Below are positions 39,132-49,894 of a DNA stretch of 64,000 nt, one piece after another. Below the pieces are notes generated by a model. That model saw nothing but the letters and a program-made list of their open reading frames with translations, was not told the DNA's origin and did not search any database. Position 1 is the stretch's first letter. Every line of letters starts with the position of its first letter. Made by a program: the position numbers and the translations under genes. This DNA is from Algiphilus sp. GTDB lineage: Bacteria > Pseudomonadota > Gammaproteobacteria > Nevskiales > Nevskiaceae. The stretch covers positions 20,546-84,545 of the forward strand of contig NZ_JAGLEJ010000013.1 of NCBI RefSeq assembly GCF_023145115.1, written 5' to 3'.

Positions 39132-39472
39132 GCATCTCCGTCACCCAGGCCGCAGCAGACCGCATCCGCCGTCAGCTTGCCGAGCGCGGGCAGGGCATAG
39201 GCCTGCGCGTGGGCGTGACCACGACCGGCTGCTCGGGCAACGCCTACAAGCTCGACTACGCCGACGAGATCGGTGAGCACGACGTCACCTTCGAGGAGAA
39301 CGGCGCCACCGTGGTGGTCGCCAGGCGCGATCTCCCCATGCTGGACGGCCTGCGCGTCGATTTCCGGCGCGAGGGGCTGAACGAGGTCTACCGCTTCGAC
39401 AACCCCAATGCCACCGGGCTCTGTGGCTGCGGCGAGAGCTTCCACTACCAGGAAGAGAACGCCGCGACCTGA
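39128..39472 (+). CDS. iscA: A-type Fe-S carrier protein (IscA/ErpA-like)
   Basis: This 114-residue HesB/IscA-family protein carries iron or [2Fe-2S]/[4Fe-4S] clusters to apo-proteins. The three ligand cysteines are C35 in TTGCSGNAYKLDYAD and C99 and C101 in GLCGCGESF. Length and spacing are normal for IscA. ATG 39128 overlaps the IscU-like stop (ATGA). It completes a short cluster of two desulfurases, scaffold and carrier with no hscBA, fdx or iscX, so the chaperones must be encoded elsewhere or be absent. Confidence 0.9.
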   Translation: MSISVTQAAADRIRRQLAERGQGIGLRVGVTTTGCSGNAYKLDYADEIGEHDVTFEENGATVVVARRDLPMLDGLRVDFRREGLNEVYRFDNPNATGLCGCGESFHYQEENAAT

Positions 39473-39531
39473 TTCGGCCCGGCCGCCGCCGGGAACGCCC
39501 CGCTCGGCTGGTGGTCCATGCGGGGCACGGT

Positions 39532-39537
39532 TAGAAT
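39532..39537 (+). promoter_or_regulatory. Possible -10 element of ndk
   Basis: TAGAAT lies about 70 bases before the ndk ATG in an otherwise GC-rich spacer, and the preceding GGTT extends it. A matching -35 is not obvious. Confidence 0.4.
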
Positions 39538-39607
39538 GGCGGGCTTTGTCGGATGCGCCGGTACCGGCCGTGTCCCCCCGCACTATCCCTAACCTGGAGT
39601 TCCTTGC

Positions 39608-40039
39608 ATGGCGGTCGAACGCACCCTTTCCATCATCAAGCCCGACGCGGTGGCGGCCAACGTCATCGGCGAGATCTACAGCCGCTTCGAGCAGGCCGGC
39701 CTGAAGATCGTCGCGGCGCGCATGCTGCACCTGACCCGCAGCGAGGCGGAGGGTTTCTACGAGGTGCACCGCGAGCGGCCGTTCTTCACCGATCTGGTCA
39801 ACTTCATGGTCAGCGGTCCCGTGGTCGTGCAGGTGCTGGAAGGCGAGGACGCGGTGTCGCGCAACCGCGAGATCATGGGCGCCACCAACCCCAAGGAAGC
39901 CGCCCAGGGCACGATCCGCGCCGACTACGCGCAGTCCATCGACGAGAACGCCGTGCACGGCTCGGACAGCGCCGAGAACGCCGCGCGCGAGATCGCCTAC
40001 TTCTTCCGCGCCACCGAGATCGCGCCGCGTACGCGATAG
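39608..40039 (+). CDS. ndk: Nucleoside diphosphate kinase
   Basis: Ndk keeps NTP and dNTP pools balanced by moving the gamma phosphate via a phospho-histidine. The 143-residue protein has TLSIIKPDAVAANVIGEI at the start and the catalytic H117 in NAVHGSDS, and matches the compact family length exactly. It is followed seven bases later by rlmN, the standard gammaproteobacterial order. Confidence 0.96.
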   Translation: MAVERTLSIIKPDAVAANVIGEIYSRFEQAGLKIVAARMLHLTRSEAEGFYEVHRERPFFTDLVNFMVSGPVVVQVLEGEDAVSRNREIMGATNPKEAAQGTIRADYAQSIDENAVHGSDSAENAAREIAYFFRATEIAPRTR

Positions 40040-40046
40040 GGCCATC

Positions 40047-41173
<1,127 letters not shown>

Positions 41174-41177
<4 letters not shown>

Positions 41178-41947
41178 CGCACCGCCTGCCCGCAAGCGTG
41201 CTGCTGATCGCGGGCGCGCTGGCCGTATCCGCCTGCGTCAGCACCGGCGGTCCGCGTGGTGCCGATGCGCGCGAAGCCGCACGCGCCAACACCGAGCTCG
41301 GTGCCGGCTATATCCGCCGCGGCCGCAACGACGCCGCGCGCGAGAAGCTGGAGAAGGCGCTGACGCTCGACGACCGCTATGCGCCCGCGCATGCCACCTA
41401 TGCGCTGCTGCTGGCGCGGCAGGGCGAGGACGCCGGCGCCGACAACCATTTCCGGCAGGCGCTGCGGCTGGCGCCGGAGGATCCGGACATCCGCAACAAC
41501 TACGGCGCCTATCTGTGCGCGCGCGGCCGTGCCGACGCCGCCGTCGAGCAGTTCGCGCGCGCCGCCGAAGTGCCGGGCTACGTGGGCCGTTCCACGGCCC
41601 TGACCAACGCCGGCCTGTGCCTGCGCGACGCCGACCCCGCACGCGCCGAGGGCTTCCTGCGCCGGGCGCTCGAAGCCAATCCGCAGAATCCCACCGCGAT
41701 GGCGCAGCTGGCCTGGGTGAGCTACCGGCAGGGCGAGTACATGAGCGCGCGCGCCTTCCTCTCGCGCTACGATCGGATTGCAGACCCGTCGGCGGAAGTG
41801 CTCTGGCTGGGGGCGCAGACCGAGGCCGCGCTGGGCGACCATCAGGCGGCAGCGGAATACCGCAATCAACTCGCGGCACAATATCCGGATTTCGAAGCGC
41901 CCGCGCTCGCCGCGCCGCCGTCGCAGCCCAACAGCGACACACCATGA
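41174..41947 (+). CDS. pilW: Type IV pilus biogenesis/stability lipoprotein PilW (PilF)
   Basis: PilW is a 257-residue outer-membrane lipoprotein that helps secretin assembly. A signal peptide ends in the lipobox LAVSAC (Cys 21). The mature protein consists of TPR repeats: ANTELGAGYIRRGRNDAAREKLEKAL, APAHATYALLLARQGEDAGAD, DPDIRNNYGAYLCARGRADAAVEQF and later ones. The last ~15 residues are Ala/Pro-rich. It lies between rlmN and rodZ with four-base overlaps to both. No other pilus genes are seen in this window. Confidence 0.92.
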
Positions 41948-42846
41948 CCGATACCGAAACCGACACCGCCCGGCCGCGCGCGCCGGAACCCGAAGCCGCG
42001 GGCGAAGCGACTGCGGCGACCGCTTCGCCCGGCGAGATGCTGCGCGAGGCACGCGAGGCACGCGGCATCTCGGTCGCCGATCTGGCGGAGGCGTCCAAGC
42101 TGCCCCAGGCCACCATCATGGCGCTGGAGTGCGACGACTTCGAGATTCTCAAGGAACCGGTCTACGTCCGCGGCTACTACCGCAAGTGCGCGCTGACGCT
42201 CGAAACCGACGTCGATGCCGTGGTCGGCGCCTACGAGCGCAAGGCCCGCCCCGCAGCGCCGGCGCTGCCCGACAAGATCCCGGTGGTGGCCGGTGGCGGC
42301 GTGTCCTTCGTGCGCCGGCTGCTCCAGCTGCTGCTCATCCTGGTGGTGATCGGCCTGTTCGCCATGGTCGGCTGGTGGCTGCTGCAGACGCCGGTGACCG
42401 ACGGCACCGCCACCGGCGACCCCCTCTTCGGCACCAGCGAGGAAGAGCGCCCGGCTGCCGGTGACGAATCCGGCGCGGCGGAAGCCGCGGACGCCGCGGA
42501 TGCGACGACGGCGGCGCCGGCCGAATCCGGTGCGGAGGCCGCACCCGGCAGCGAAGCGGTGGCCGAGGCCCCCGCCGCCGGCACCGATACCGGCGAGGCG
42601 GCCGGTTCGCCGGTCCTGAGCCTGCGTTTCGAGGAGAACTCCTGGCTGCGCGTGCGCGATGCGGGTGGCCGGACCCTGATCAACGATCTGATGAACGCCG
42701 GCAGCAGCGAGCGCATCGAGGGCGAGACCCCGCTGACGCTCTTCGTCGGCTACGCGCCCGGCACCGATGCGCGCTGGCGCGGCGAGCGGGTCGATCTGGC
42801 CGCGGTCACGCGCAGCAACAACACGGCCGAGATCACGCTCGAGTAG
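41944..42846 (+). CDS. rodZ: Cytoskeletal cell-shape protein RodZ
   Basis: RodZ links MreB filaments to the membrane. The 300-residue protein has an N-terminal Cro-like helix-turn-helix (GEMLREAREARGISVADLAEASKLP), one membrane helix near 120-145 (LLQLLLILVVIGLFAMVGWWLL), an Ala/Glu-rich periplasmic linker, and the C-terminal DUF4115 beta domain (SLRFEENSWLRVRDAGGRTLINDLM). It overlaps pilW by four bases and lies ten bases before ispG, the usual order. Confidence 0.94.
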   Translation: MTDTETDTARPRAPEPEAAGEATAATASPGEMLREAREARGISVADLAEASKLPQATIMALECDDFEILKEPVYVRGYYRKCALTLETDVDAVVGAYERKARPAAPALPDKIPVVAGGGVSFVRRLLQLLLILVVIGLFAMVGWWLLQTPVTDGTATGDPLFGTSEEERPAAGDESGAAEAADAADATTAAPAESGAEAAPGSEAVAEAPAAGTDTGEAAGSPVLSLRFEENSWLRVRDAGGRTLINDLMNAGSSERIEGETPLTLFVGYAPGTDARWRGERVDLAAVTRSNNTAEITLE

Positions 42847-42856
42847 CGAGGGTTCC

Positions 42857-43971
42857 ATGCGATCCACGCACCAGATCCAGCGTCGCAAGAGTCGCCAGAT
42901 CCGCGTCGGCCGCGTCGCCGTGGGCGGCGACGCGCCGGTGGCGGTTCAGACCATGACCAGCACCGACACCGAGGATGTCGACGCCACGGTCGCCCAGATC
43001 AAGGCCTGCATGAAGGCCGGTGCCGACATCGTGCGGGTGTCGGTGCCCACCCTCAAGGCGGCCGAGGCCTTCGGCGAGATCCGCAAGCAGGTCGGGTACA
43101 CGCCGCTGGTCGCCGACATCCACTTCAACTACAAGTGCGGCATCGCCGCCGCCGAGGCCGGGGCCGACTGCCTGCGCATCAATCCCGGCAACATCGGCGG
43201 CGAGAAGAAGATCGCCGAGGTGGTCGCCTGCGCGCGCGCCCATCGCATCCCGATACGCGTCGGCGTCAACGCCGGCTCGCTGGAGCGCGACCTGCAGGAG
43301 AAGTACGGCGAGCCCAATGCCGACGCGCTGGTGGAGTCGGCGCTGCGCCACATCGACATCCTCGACCGCTTCGATTTCCCGGACTTCAAGATCAGCCTCA
43401 AGGCCTCCGACGTGTTCATGACCGTCGACGCCTACCGCAAGCTCGCCGCTCGGATCGACCAGCCGCTGCACCTCGGCATCACCGAGGCCGGCGGTCAGCG
43501 CGCGGGCAGCGTGAAGTCGGCCATCGGGCTCGGCATGCTGCTCGCCGAGGGCATCGGCGACACCCTGCGCGTGTCGCTGGCGGCCGACCCGGTCGAGGAA
43601 GTGCGCGTGGGCTGGGACATTCTCAAGTCGCTGCATCTGCGCTCGCGCGGCATCAACCTCATCGCCTGCCCGAGCTGCTCGCGGCAGAACTTCAACGTCA
43701 TCGAGACCGTCGCCGAGCTCGAGCAGCGCTTCGAGGACATCGATGAATCCATGGACGTGGCCGTCATCGGCTGCGTCGTGAACGGCCCGGGCGAGGCGCG
43801 CGAGGCCACGCTGGGCGTGGCCGGCGGCTATCCGAACTCGGTCTACGTCGACGGCGAGATCGCCCACAAGGCGCACAACGCCGATCTGGTCGACCGGCTG
43901 GAGGCGCTGGTGCGCGAGCGCCTGGCTGCGCGCAGGGCCGCCGACGATGCCGACGACGAAGGGCGGGGCGC

Positions 43972-43975
<4 letters not shown>
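42857..43975 (+). CDS. ispG: 4-hydroxy-3-methylbut-2-en-1-yl diphosphate synthase
   Basis: IspG (GcpE) catalyses the penultimate step of the MEP isoprenoid pathway using a [4Fe-4S] cluster. The 372-residue protein has RRKSRQIRVGRVAVGGDAPV, QTMTSTDTEDVDATVAQI, and the cluster ligands C271 and C274 (ACPSCSRQNF), C306 (GCVVNGPGE) and E313. The length fits the short bacterial form. Its stop overlaps the hisS start (ATGA). Confidence 0.96.
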
Positions 43976-45249
<1,274 letters not shown>

Positions 45250-45259
45250 CGAGAACCCC

Positions 45260-45898
45260 GTGGCCTACGACGAAGACGAACAAGTAGAGCGCCTCCAGAA
45301 ATGGTGGTCCGAGAACTGGAAGCCGCTGATCGGCGGATTGGTGCTCGGCATCGGCGGCATCGTGGGCTGGAATGCCTGGCAGGCCGCGCAGGAGCGCGAG
45401 GCCGAGGCGGCCAGCAACCTGTTCCGCAATGTCGTGGAGGCGCTCGACGCCGGCCGGACCGACGGCGCCACCAGCGCGCGCGAGGCGCTGGTCGCGGACT
45501 ACGCCGGCACGCCCTATGCCGTGGCGGCGTCGCTGCGTCTGGCCGCCGCGCGGGTAGAAGCCGGCGAGCTCGATGCCGCCGCCGATCTGCTGGGCTGGGC
45601 GCGCGACCATACCGACGACCCCGCCATGGCCCATCTCGCCACCCTGCGGCTCGCGCGTGTGCGCTGGGCGCAGGGCGATGCCGATGCCGCGCTCGCCATG
45701 CTCGACGAGGAAGCGCTCGGTCCGTTCATCGCGGTGGGCGAGGAGCTGCGCGGCGACATCCTGGTCGCCCAGGGTCAGCGCGCCGAGGCGCTGGCGGCCT
45801 ACCGCCGCGCGCTGTCCGGCGCGCCGCCGGAGAGTCGGGAGCTGCTGCAGCAGAAGGTCGACGATCTCGCCGACGTGGCCGAGGTGGCGGACGCATGA
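45260..45898 (+). CDS. yfgM: YfgM family periplasmic chaperone-like TPR protein
   Basis: YfgM is a 212-residue inner-membrane protein that works with PpiD at the Sec translocon. The N-terminus (DEDEQVERLQKWWSENWKPL) precedes a membrane helix (IGGLVLGIGGIVGWNAWQAA) and a TPR_21 periplasmic domain. The start is GTG 45260; the longer frame would overlap hisS with no family residues. It overlaps bamB by four bases. Confidence 0.92.
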   Translation: MAYDEDEQVERLQKWWSENWKPLIGGLVLGIGGIVGWNAWQAAQEREAEAASNLFRNVVEALDAGRTDGATSAREALVADYAGTPYAVAASLRLAAARVEAGELDAAADLLGWARDHTDDPAMAHLATLRLARVRWAQGDADAALAMLDEEALGPFIAVGEELRGDILVAQGQRAEALAAYRRALSGAPPESRELLQQKVDDLADVAEVADA

Positions 45899-47073
45899 TG
45901 TTGCCGATCATTCGCCGAGAGGCACTGCTGCCGGTCGCGCTGATCGCCGCCACGCTGCTCGCCGCGGGCTGCGGTGGCGGCAAGTCGGTGCGTCAGCCGG
46001 CCGTGCTCGAGACCATCGAGAGCCCGCAGGTCGACCCCGAGCGCATCTGGCGCAGCGGGCGCGGCCCGGACACCGACGAGCTCGAGCTCGGCCTGACCAC
46101 CGCGCTGCGCAGCGATGCCATCTTCACGGCCGACGCGCACGGCAACGTGTTCGCGCTCGACCGCGCCGAGGGCGATCCCATCTGGGAGATCGACACCGAC
46201 CTGCGCCTGTCGGCGGGGCCCACCGTCGAGGGCGACCAGGTGCTGGTCGCGAGCCGCGATGCCGAGGTCGTGGCGCTGTCGCGCGCCGACGGCAGCGAGC
46301 TGTGGCGCACCACCGTCTCCAGTGAAGTGGTGGCGCCGCCCGCCAGCAACGGCGAGGTCGTGATCGTGCGCAGCGTCGATGGTCGCGTCAGCGCGCTGTC
46401 GGCCGAGGACGGCAGTCAGGTCTGGGTCACCGGCCGCACCGTGCCGCCCCTGACGCTGCGCGGCATGGCCGCGCCCCTCATCGCCGGTCCGGTCGTGGTC
46501 AGCGGTCTGGAGACCGGGCGCCTGGTGGCGCAGCGCCTGTCCGACGGCGAGTCCGCCTGGGAGCAGAGCGTGTCCGTGCCCAGCGGGCGCTCCGAGCTGG
46601 AGCGCATCGCCGACATCGACGCCGGCCTCCTGCTCCGCGGCGACACCATCTACGCCATGTCCTACGGCGGTGACATCGCCGCGCTCGATCGCTTCAACGG
46701 CGAAGTGCGCTGGCGGCGTGCCATCAAGACCTACACCGGTGCCGCGCTGTCCGATGACGGCGAGCGCCTCTACGTCAGTGACGAGGAGGGCGCGGTGTGG
46801 GCACTGGAGACCAGCAACGGTGCCGCCGCGTGGAAGTCGGAGGCGCTGGCGTGGCGGCGTCTGAGCACGCCCGCCGTGCACGACGGCTTCCCGGTCGTCG
46901 CCGATTTCGAGGGGTACATCCACTACCTGTCGCCGGACGATGGCCGCATCGTCGGGCGCACCCGCCAGATGGGCGCACGCGTGGCAGCGGCGCCGATGGT
47001 GGACGACGCGCGTCTGTACCTCGCCGATGTCGAGGGCCGGCTCGTCGTGCTGGGCGCACGTCGGGAGGACTAG
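45895..47073 (+). CDS. bamB: Outer-membrane protein assembly factor BamB
   Basis: BamB is the lipoprotein of the BAM complex that inserts outer-membrane proteins. Of 392 residues, a signal peptide ends in LLAAGC (lipidated Cys 26). The rest shows PQQ-like beta-propeller blades, e.g. SDAIFTADAHGNVFALDR, DAEVVALSRADGSELW and GGDIAALDRFNGEVRWRR. Two ATGs lie side by side at 45895 and 45898; I took the first, which overlaps the yfgM stop. It ends seven bases before der. Confidence 0.94.
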   Translation: MMLPIIRREALLPVALIAATLLAAGCGGGKSVRQPAVLETIESPQVDPERIWRSGRGPDTDELELGLTTALRSDAIFTADAHGNVFALDRAEGDPIWEIDTDLRLSAGPTVEGDQVLVASRDAEVVALSRADGSELWRTTVSSEVVAPPASNGEVVIVRSVDGRVSALSAEDGSQVWVTGRTVPPLTLRGMAAPLIAGPVVVSGLETGRLVAQRLSDGESAWEQSVSVPSGRSELERIADIDAGLLLRGDTIYAMSYGGDIAALDRFNGEVRWRRAIKTYTGAALSDDGERLYVSDEEGAVWALETSNGAAAWKSEALAWRRLSTPAVHDGFPVVADFEGYIHYLSPDDGRIVGRTRQMGARVAAAPMVDDARLYLADVEGRLVVLGARRED

Positions 47074-47079
47074 CCACCG

Positions 47080-48489
47080 ATGCGCGCCCGCGCCGGATTG
47101 CCCACGCTGGCGCTGGTCGGTCGCCCGAACGTCGGCAAGTCGACCCTTTTCAATCGCCTCACCGGCACGCGTGACGCGCTGGTCGCCGACTTCGCCGGAC
47201 TGACGCGCGACCGCCAGTACGGCGTCGCCACGCACAGCGGCTGGCGCTTCATCGTCGTCGATACCGGCGGCCTGATGCCGGAGGAGGCCGATCCGCTCGC
47301 CGCGCTCGCCGAAAGCCAGGCGCGCATCGCCATCGACGAGGCCGATCGCGTGCTGCTGCTGCTCGACGCCCACGAGGGCGTCATGCCCGCCGATCGCGCC
47401 ATCGCCGATTTCCTGCGCCGCAGCGGCAAGCCGGTGGTGCCGGTGGTCAACAAGCTGGACGGCACCAGGGCGGGCGGCGAGCTCGAGTTCCACGAGCTCG
47501 GGCTCGGCGAGCCGCTGATGATCTCCGCCGAGCATGGCCACGGCGTGACGCGCATGCTCATGGACGTGCTGGAAGGCCTGCCGGAGGCGGCCGAGATCGA
47601 CCAGCCGGACGCCGACGCGGACGACCGCATCCGCGTCGCCATCGTGGGCCGGCCGAATGTCGGCAAGTCCACCCTGGTCAACAAGCTCATCGGCGAGCCG
47701 CGCCTGCTGGCCGCCGACATGCCGGGCACCACCCGCGACGCCATCGAGGTCGACTTCGAGCACGAAGGCACCGCCTACACCTTCATCGACACCGCCGGCG
47801 TGCGCCGGCGCGCCCGCGTGCGCGAGGCCATCGAGAAGTTCTCGATCGTCAAGACGCTGCAGGCCATCGACAGCGCGCACGTGGTCATCATGATGGTCGA
47901 CGCGCGCGGCGACATCGGCGAGCAGGATGCCCGCCTCATGGGCCTGATTGCCGAGCGCGGCCGGGGCATGGTGCTCGCGGTCAACAAGTGGGACGGACTC
48001 GAGGACGAGGTGCGCGACCGCGTGCGCAGCGAGGTTGCGCGCAAGCTGCCGTTCGGCGACTTCGTGCCGCTGGTGACCACCTCCGCCGCCCGCGGCACCG
48101 GCCTCAAGCCCCTGATGAAGCGCGTCGAGGAAGTCCACGCCAGCGTGACCGCCGACCTGTCCACCCCCGAGCTCAACCGCGTGCTCGCCGATGCCGTGGC
48201 GCGCCACCAGCCGCCGGCCTCGCTCGGTCGCCGCACCAAGCTGCGCTTCGCGCACCAGGGTGGCAAGAACCCGCTCAAGATCGTCATCCACGGCAACCTC
48301 ACCGAGCGTCTGTCGCCGTCCTACAAGCGCTATCTGGTGAACTGCTTCCGCGAGCACTTCGGTCTTTCCGGCATTCCGCTCGTGCTGACCCTGCGTACCG
48401 GTGACAACCCCTACAAGGACCGCAAGAACGTCCTCACCCAGCGCCAGCGCAAGAAGCGCCGGCGACTGATGTCGCACGTCAAGCGCTAG
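47080..48489 (+). CDS. der: Ribosome biogenesis GTPase Der
   Basis: Der (EngA) is a tandem GTPase needed for 50S ribosome assembly. The 469-residue protein has first P-loop VGRPNVGKST at 13-22 and a second near residue 190, with DTGGLMPEE, NKLDG, DTAGVRRRARV and NKWDG motifs of the two G domains, followed by the C-terminal KH-like domain (LKIVIHGNLTERLSPSYKRYL). A highly basic tail (RKKRRRL) is present. It ends the hisS-yfgM-bamB-der block and is followed by a repeat cluster. Confidence 0.96.
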   Translation: MRARAGLPTLALVGRPNVGKSTLFNRLTGTRDALVADFAGLTRDRQYGVATHSGWRFIVVDTGGLMPEEADPLAALAESQARIAIDEADRVLLLLDAHEGVMPADRAIADFLRRSGKPVVPVVNKLDGTRAGGELEFHELGLGEPLMISAEHGHGVTRMLMDVLEGLPEAAEIDQPDADADDRIRVAIVGRPNVGKSTLVNKLIGEPRLLAADMPGTTRDAIEVDFEHEGTAYTFIDTAGVRRRARVREAIEKFSIVKTLQAIDSAHVVIMMVDARGDIGEQDARLMGLIAERGRGMVLAVNKWDGLEDEVRDRVRSEVARKLPFGDFVPLVTTSAARGTGLKPLMKRVEEVHASVTADLSTPELNRVLADAVARHQPPASLGRRTKLRFAHQGGKNPLKIVIHGNLTERLSPSYKRYLVNCFREHFGLSGIPLVLTLRTGDNPYKDRKNVLTQRQRKKRRRLMSHVKR

Positions 48490-48562
48490 CGTCGCGGCCG
48501 CCGGCGGCCCACATGCCGGGCCCGCGGAGCAGATTCCGCATGTCGTGCAGCACCCGTATACA

Positions 48563-48582
48563 GGGGACGGTATGTCGATCCC
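48563..48582. repeat. Family A single diverged arm
   Basis: GGGGACGGTATGTCGATCCC differs from the family A arm at several central bases. It resembles the arm at 48653-48673, so both belong to the same sub-family. No partner arm is seen. Confidence 0.5.
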
Positions 48583-48652
48583 CGGTCGCCGGGAGTCGCT
48601 CGGAACCGGCGACGCGCAGGCCGTGGCAGGGCACGGAATCCCGCGTCTACAA

Positions 48653-48673
48653 GGGGACGGCATACCGATACCC
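48653..48673. repeat. Family A single diverged arm
   Basis: The 21 bases begin GGGGACGGCATACCGATACC, close to the arm at 48563-48582 (two transitions and one transversion in the shared part). It is preceded by CTACAAG as the other is by ATACA, which suggests a local duplication. Confidence 0.5.
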
Positions 48674-48695
48674 GGAGGAGGTGGCGCCCGGATAC

Positions 48696-48716
48696 GGGGA
48701 CAGTACACTTAATCCC
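48696..48716. repeat. Family A single arm
   Basis: The 21 bases begin GGGGACAGTACACTTAATCC, the family A left arm with C for T at one core position. The right arm is missing. Confidence 0.7.
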
Positions 48717-48740
48717 GGAGAGGGCGGCGACGTCGAGGCG

Positions 48741-48814
48741 GGGACAGTATACTGATTTTCTCGCGCGAACGCGGACCACGCGCGAGCATCTACAGAAAAT
48801 CAGTATACTGTCCC
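48741..48814. repeat. Family A palindromic repeat, complete copy 3
   Basis: GGGACAGTATACTGATTTTC plus one base (48741-48761) is repeated as an exact reverse complement at 48794-48814. A nested perfect pair TCGCGCG (48761-48767) and CGCGCGA (48779-48785) allows a cruciform with two stacked stems. This copy has TGATTT in place of TTAATT in the core. Confidence 0.85.
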
Positions 48815-48877
48815 TCTCCCAGGCGCCCGTCCCCATTTCTCTCGTGTGGTTCCGTTGTCCGCGCAGGGCAGGATGCC

Positions 48878-48907
48878 GGGACGAATAGGGACGGGACGAA
48901 TAGGGAC
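48878..48907. repeat. Tandem 15-bp duplication
   Basis: GGGACGAATAGGGAC occurs twice with no gap, at 48878-48892 and 48893-48907. The second copy runs into a family A arm. It may be a target-side or slipped-strand duplication next to the element. Confidence 0.75.
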
Positions 48908-48974
48908 AGTATATTTATTCCCGTGTGCCGGGGGCGGGCAAGCTGCCGAGCTGCCGGTATCAGCATACTGTCCC
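48903..48974. repeat. Family A palindromic repeat, partly decayed copy
   Basis: GGGACAGTATATTTATTCCC at 48903-48922 faces CAGCATACTGTCCCC at 48960-48974, whose inner half has changed. The centre contains a short GGC/GCC hairpin. It lies 57 bases before the stop of the next gene. Confidence 0.65.
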
Positions 48975-49030
48975 CTAAATAGTCGTCCCCTGAAACGTTG
49001 GGAAGAGGGCTGGAATGAGCGACGCTCGCT

Positions 49031-49894
49031 TCAGTTCCGGAAGTTCTCGGCCACTTCGGCGAAGTAGTCGGCGAGTGTCCGCGGCTTCTCCCCGGTCAGG
49101 GTTTCGATGTCCTCGGTGACCCGGCCGAAGCCGCCCTGGGACTGGCGCTCGGACATGTCGACGAGGGCATCGGCCATCCATTCCGGCATGCCGGCGGCCA
49201 GCAGGCCGTCGCGGTAGACCGACGCGCTGACCTCGACGGCGCGTACCGGCTTCCGGATGGCCTGCGAAAGGCACTCGGCGACGGCATGCGCGTCCAGGGC
49301 TTCGCTGCCGGTGAGCTCCCAGACGCGGCGCTCGGGGACCGGCGGGTCGTCGACCAGGAGGGCCGATGCGCAGGCAGCCACATCGCGCGCATCGACGTAG
49401 GCCGCCGCCGCGCGCGCGGTCGGTGTGTAGAAGGCGCCGTGATCGCGCACGGTGGCTTCCATGCCCTGTGCCGCGCTCTGCATGAAGCCGTTGGGGCGCA
49501 GCAGGCAGTAGGACAGTCCGGATTCCGCCAGCGCTTCCTCGGCGGGTGCGTGCCAGCGCGCGAAGCTGTAGTCGGCGGTGTCGGCTTCCCAGACCGATAC
49601 CTTGACGACGTGCTGCACCCCGGCCTTGAGCGCGGCGCTGATCGCGTTGCGTTCGAGCTCCGCCAGCTGCGGTGTGGCCGCGGTCAGCATAAAGACGCGC
49701 TCGATGTCGGCCATGGCGGCCTTGATGGTCTGCGGCCGGGCCAGGTCGACCTCGACTGCATCGATGTCCTCGGCGAGCGCGGCCTCGAGCTTGGCGGCAT
49801 CGCGATAGGCCGCGCGGTACTCGACGCCGCGCGTCTCGAGCTCGTTGCAGAGATGGCGTCCGACCGTTCCGCCGGCGCCCAGCACCAGGATCAT
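49031..49894 (-). CDS. NmrA-like NAD(P)-binding protein (atypical SDR)
   Basis: This 287-residue protein has an N-terminal Rossmann motif (ILVLGAGGTVGRHLCNEL, the atypical SDR GxGGxxG pattern) and NmrA-family blocks (ERVFMLTAATPQ, HVVKVSVWEAD, YCLLRPNGFMQ). The catalytic Tyr-Lys of classical SDRs is missing, so it probably senses or uses NAD(P) as a quinone reductase (QorB-like) or redox regulator. Its start overlaps the xseA stop on the minus strand (ATGA), so they are co-transcribed, though no functional link is known. Confidence 0.85.
   Translation of the reverse strand: MILVLGAGGTVGRHLCNELETRGVEYRAAYRDAAKLEAALAEDIDAVEVDLARPQTIKAAMADIERVFMLTAATPQLAELERNAISAALKAGVQHVVKVSVWEADTADYSFARWHAPAEEALAESGLSYCLLRPNGFMQSAAQGMEATVRDHGAFYTPTARAAAAYVDARDVAACASALLVDDPPVPERRVWELTGSEALDAHAVAECLSQAIRKPVRAVEVSASVYRDGLLAAGMPEWMADALVDMSERQSQGGFGRVTEDIETLTGEKPRTLADYFAEVAENFRN

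Larger units (their letters stand above)
48490..49030. other. Repeat-filled spacer after der
   Basis: No gene is supported in these 541 bases. At least seven family A arms are present, some paired and some single, plus a tandem 15-bp duplication. They are listed separately. The region looks like an accumulation site for repeated insertion and decay of the same element. Confidence 0.7.

Noticed and set aside
45799..48708. 969-codon minus-strand open frame across bamB and der
   Set aside because: It mirrors bamB and der, which have clear family motifs on the plus strand. The antisense product is low-complexity.
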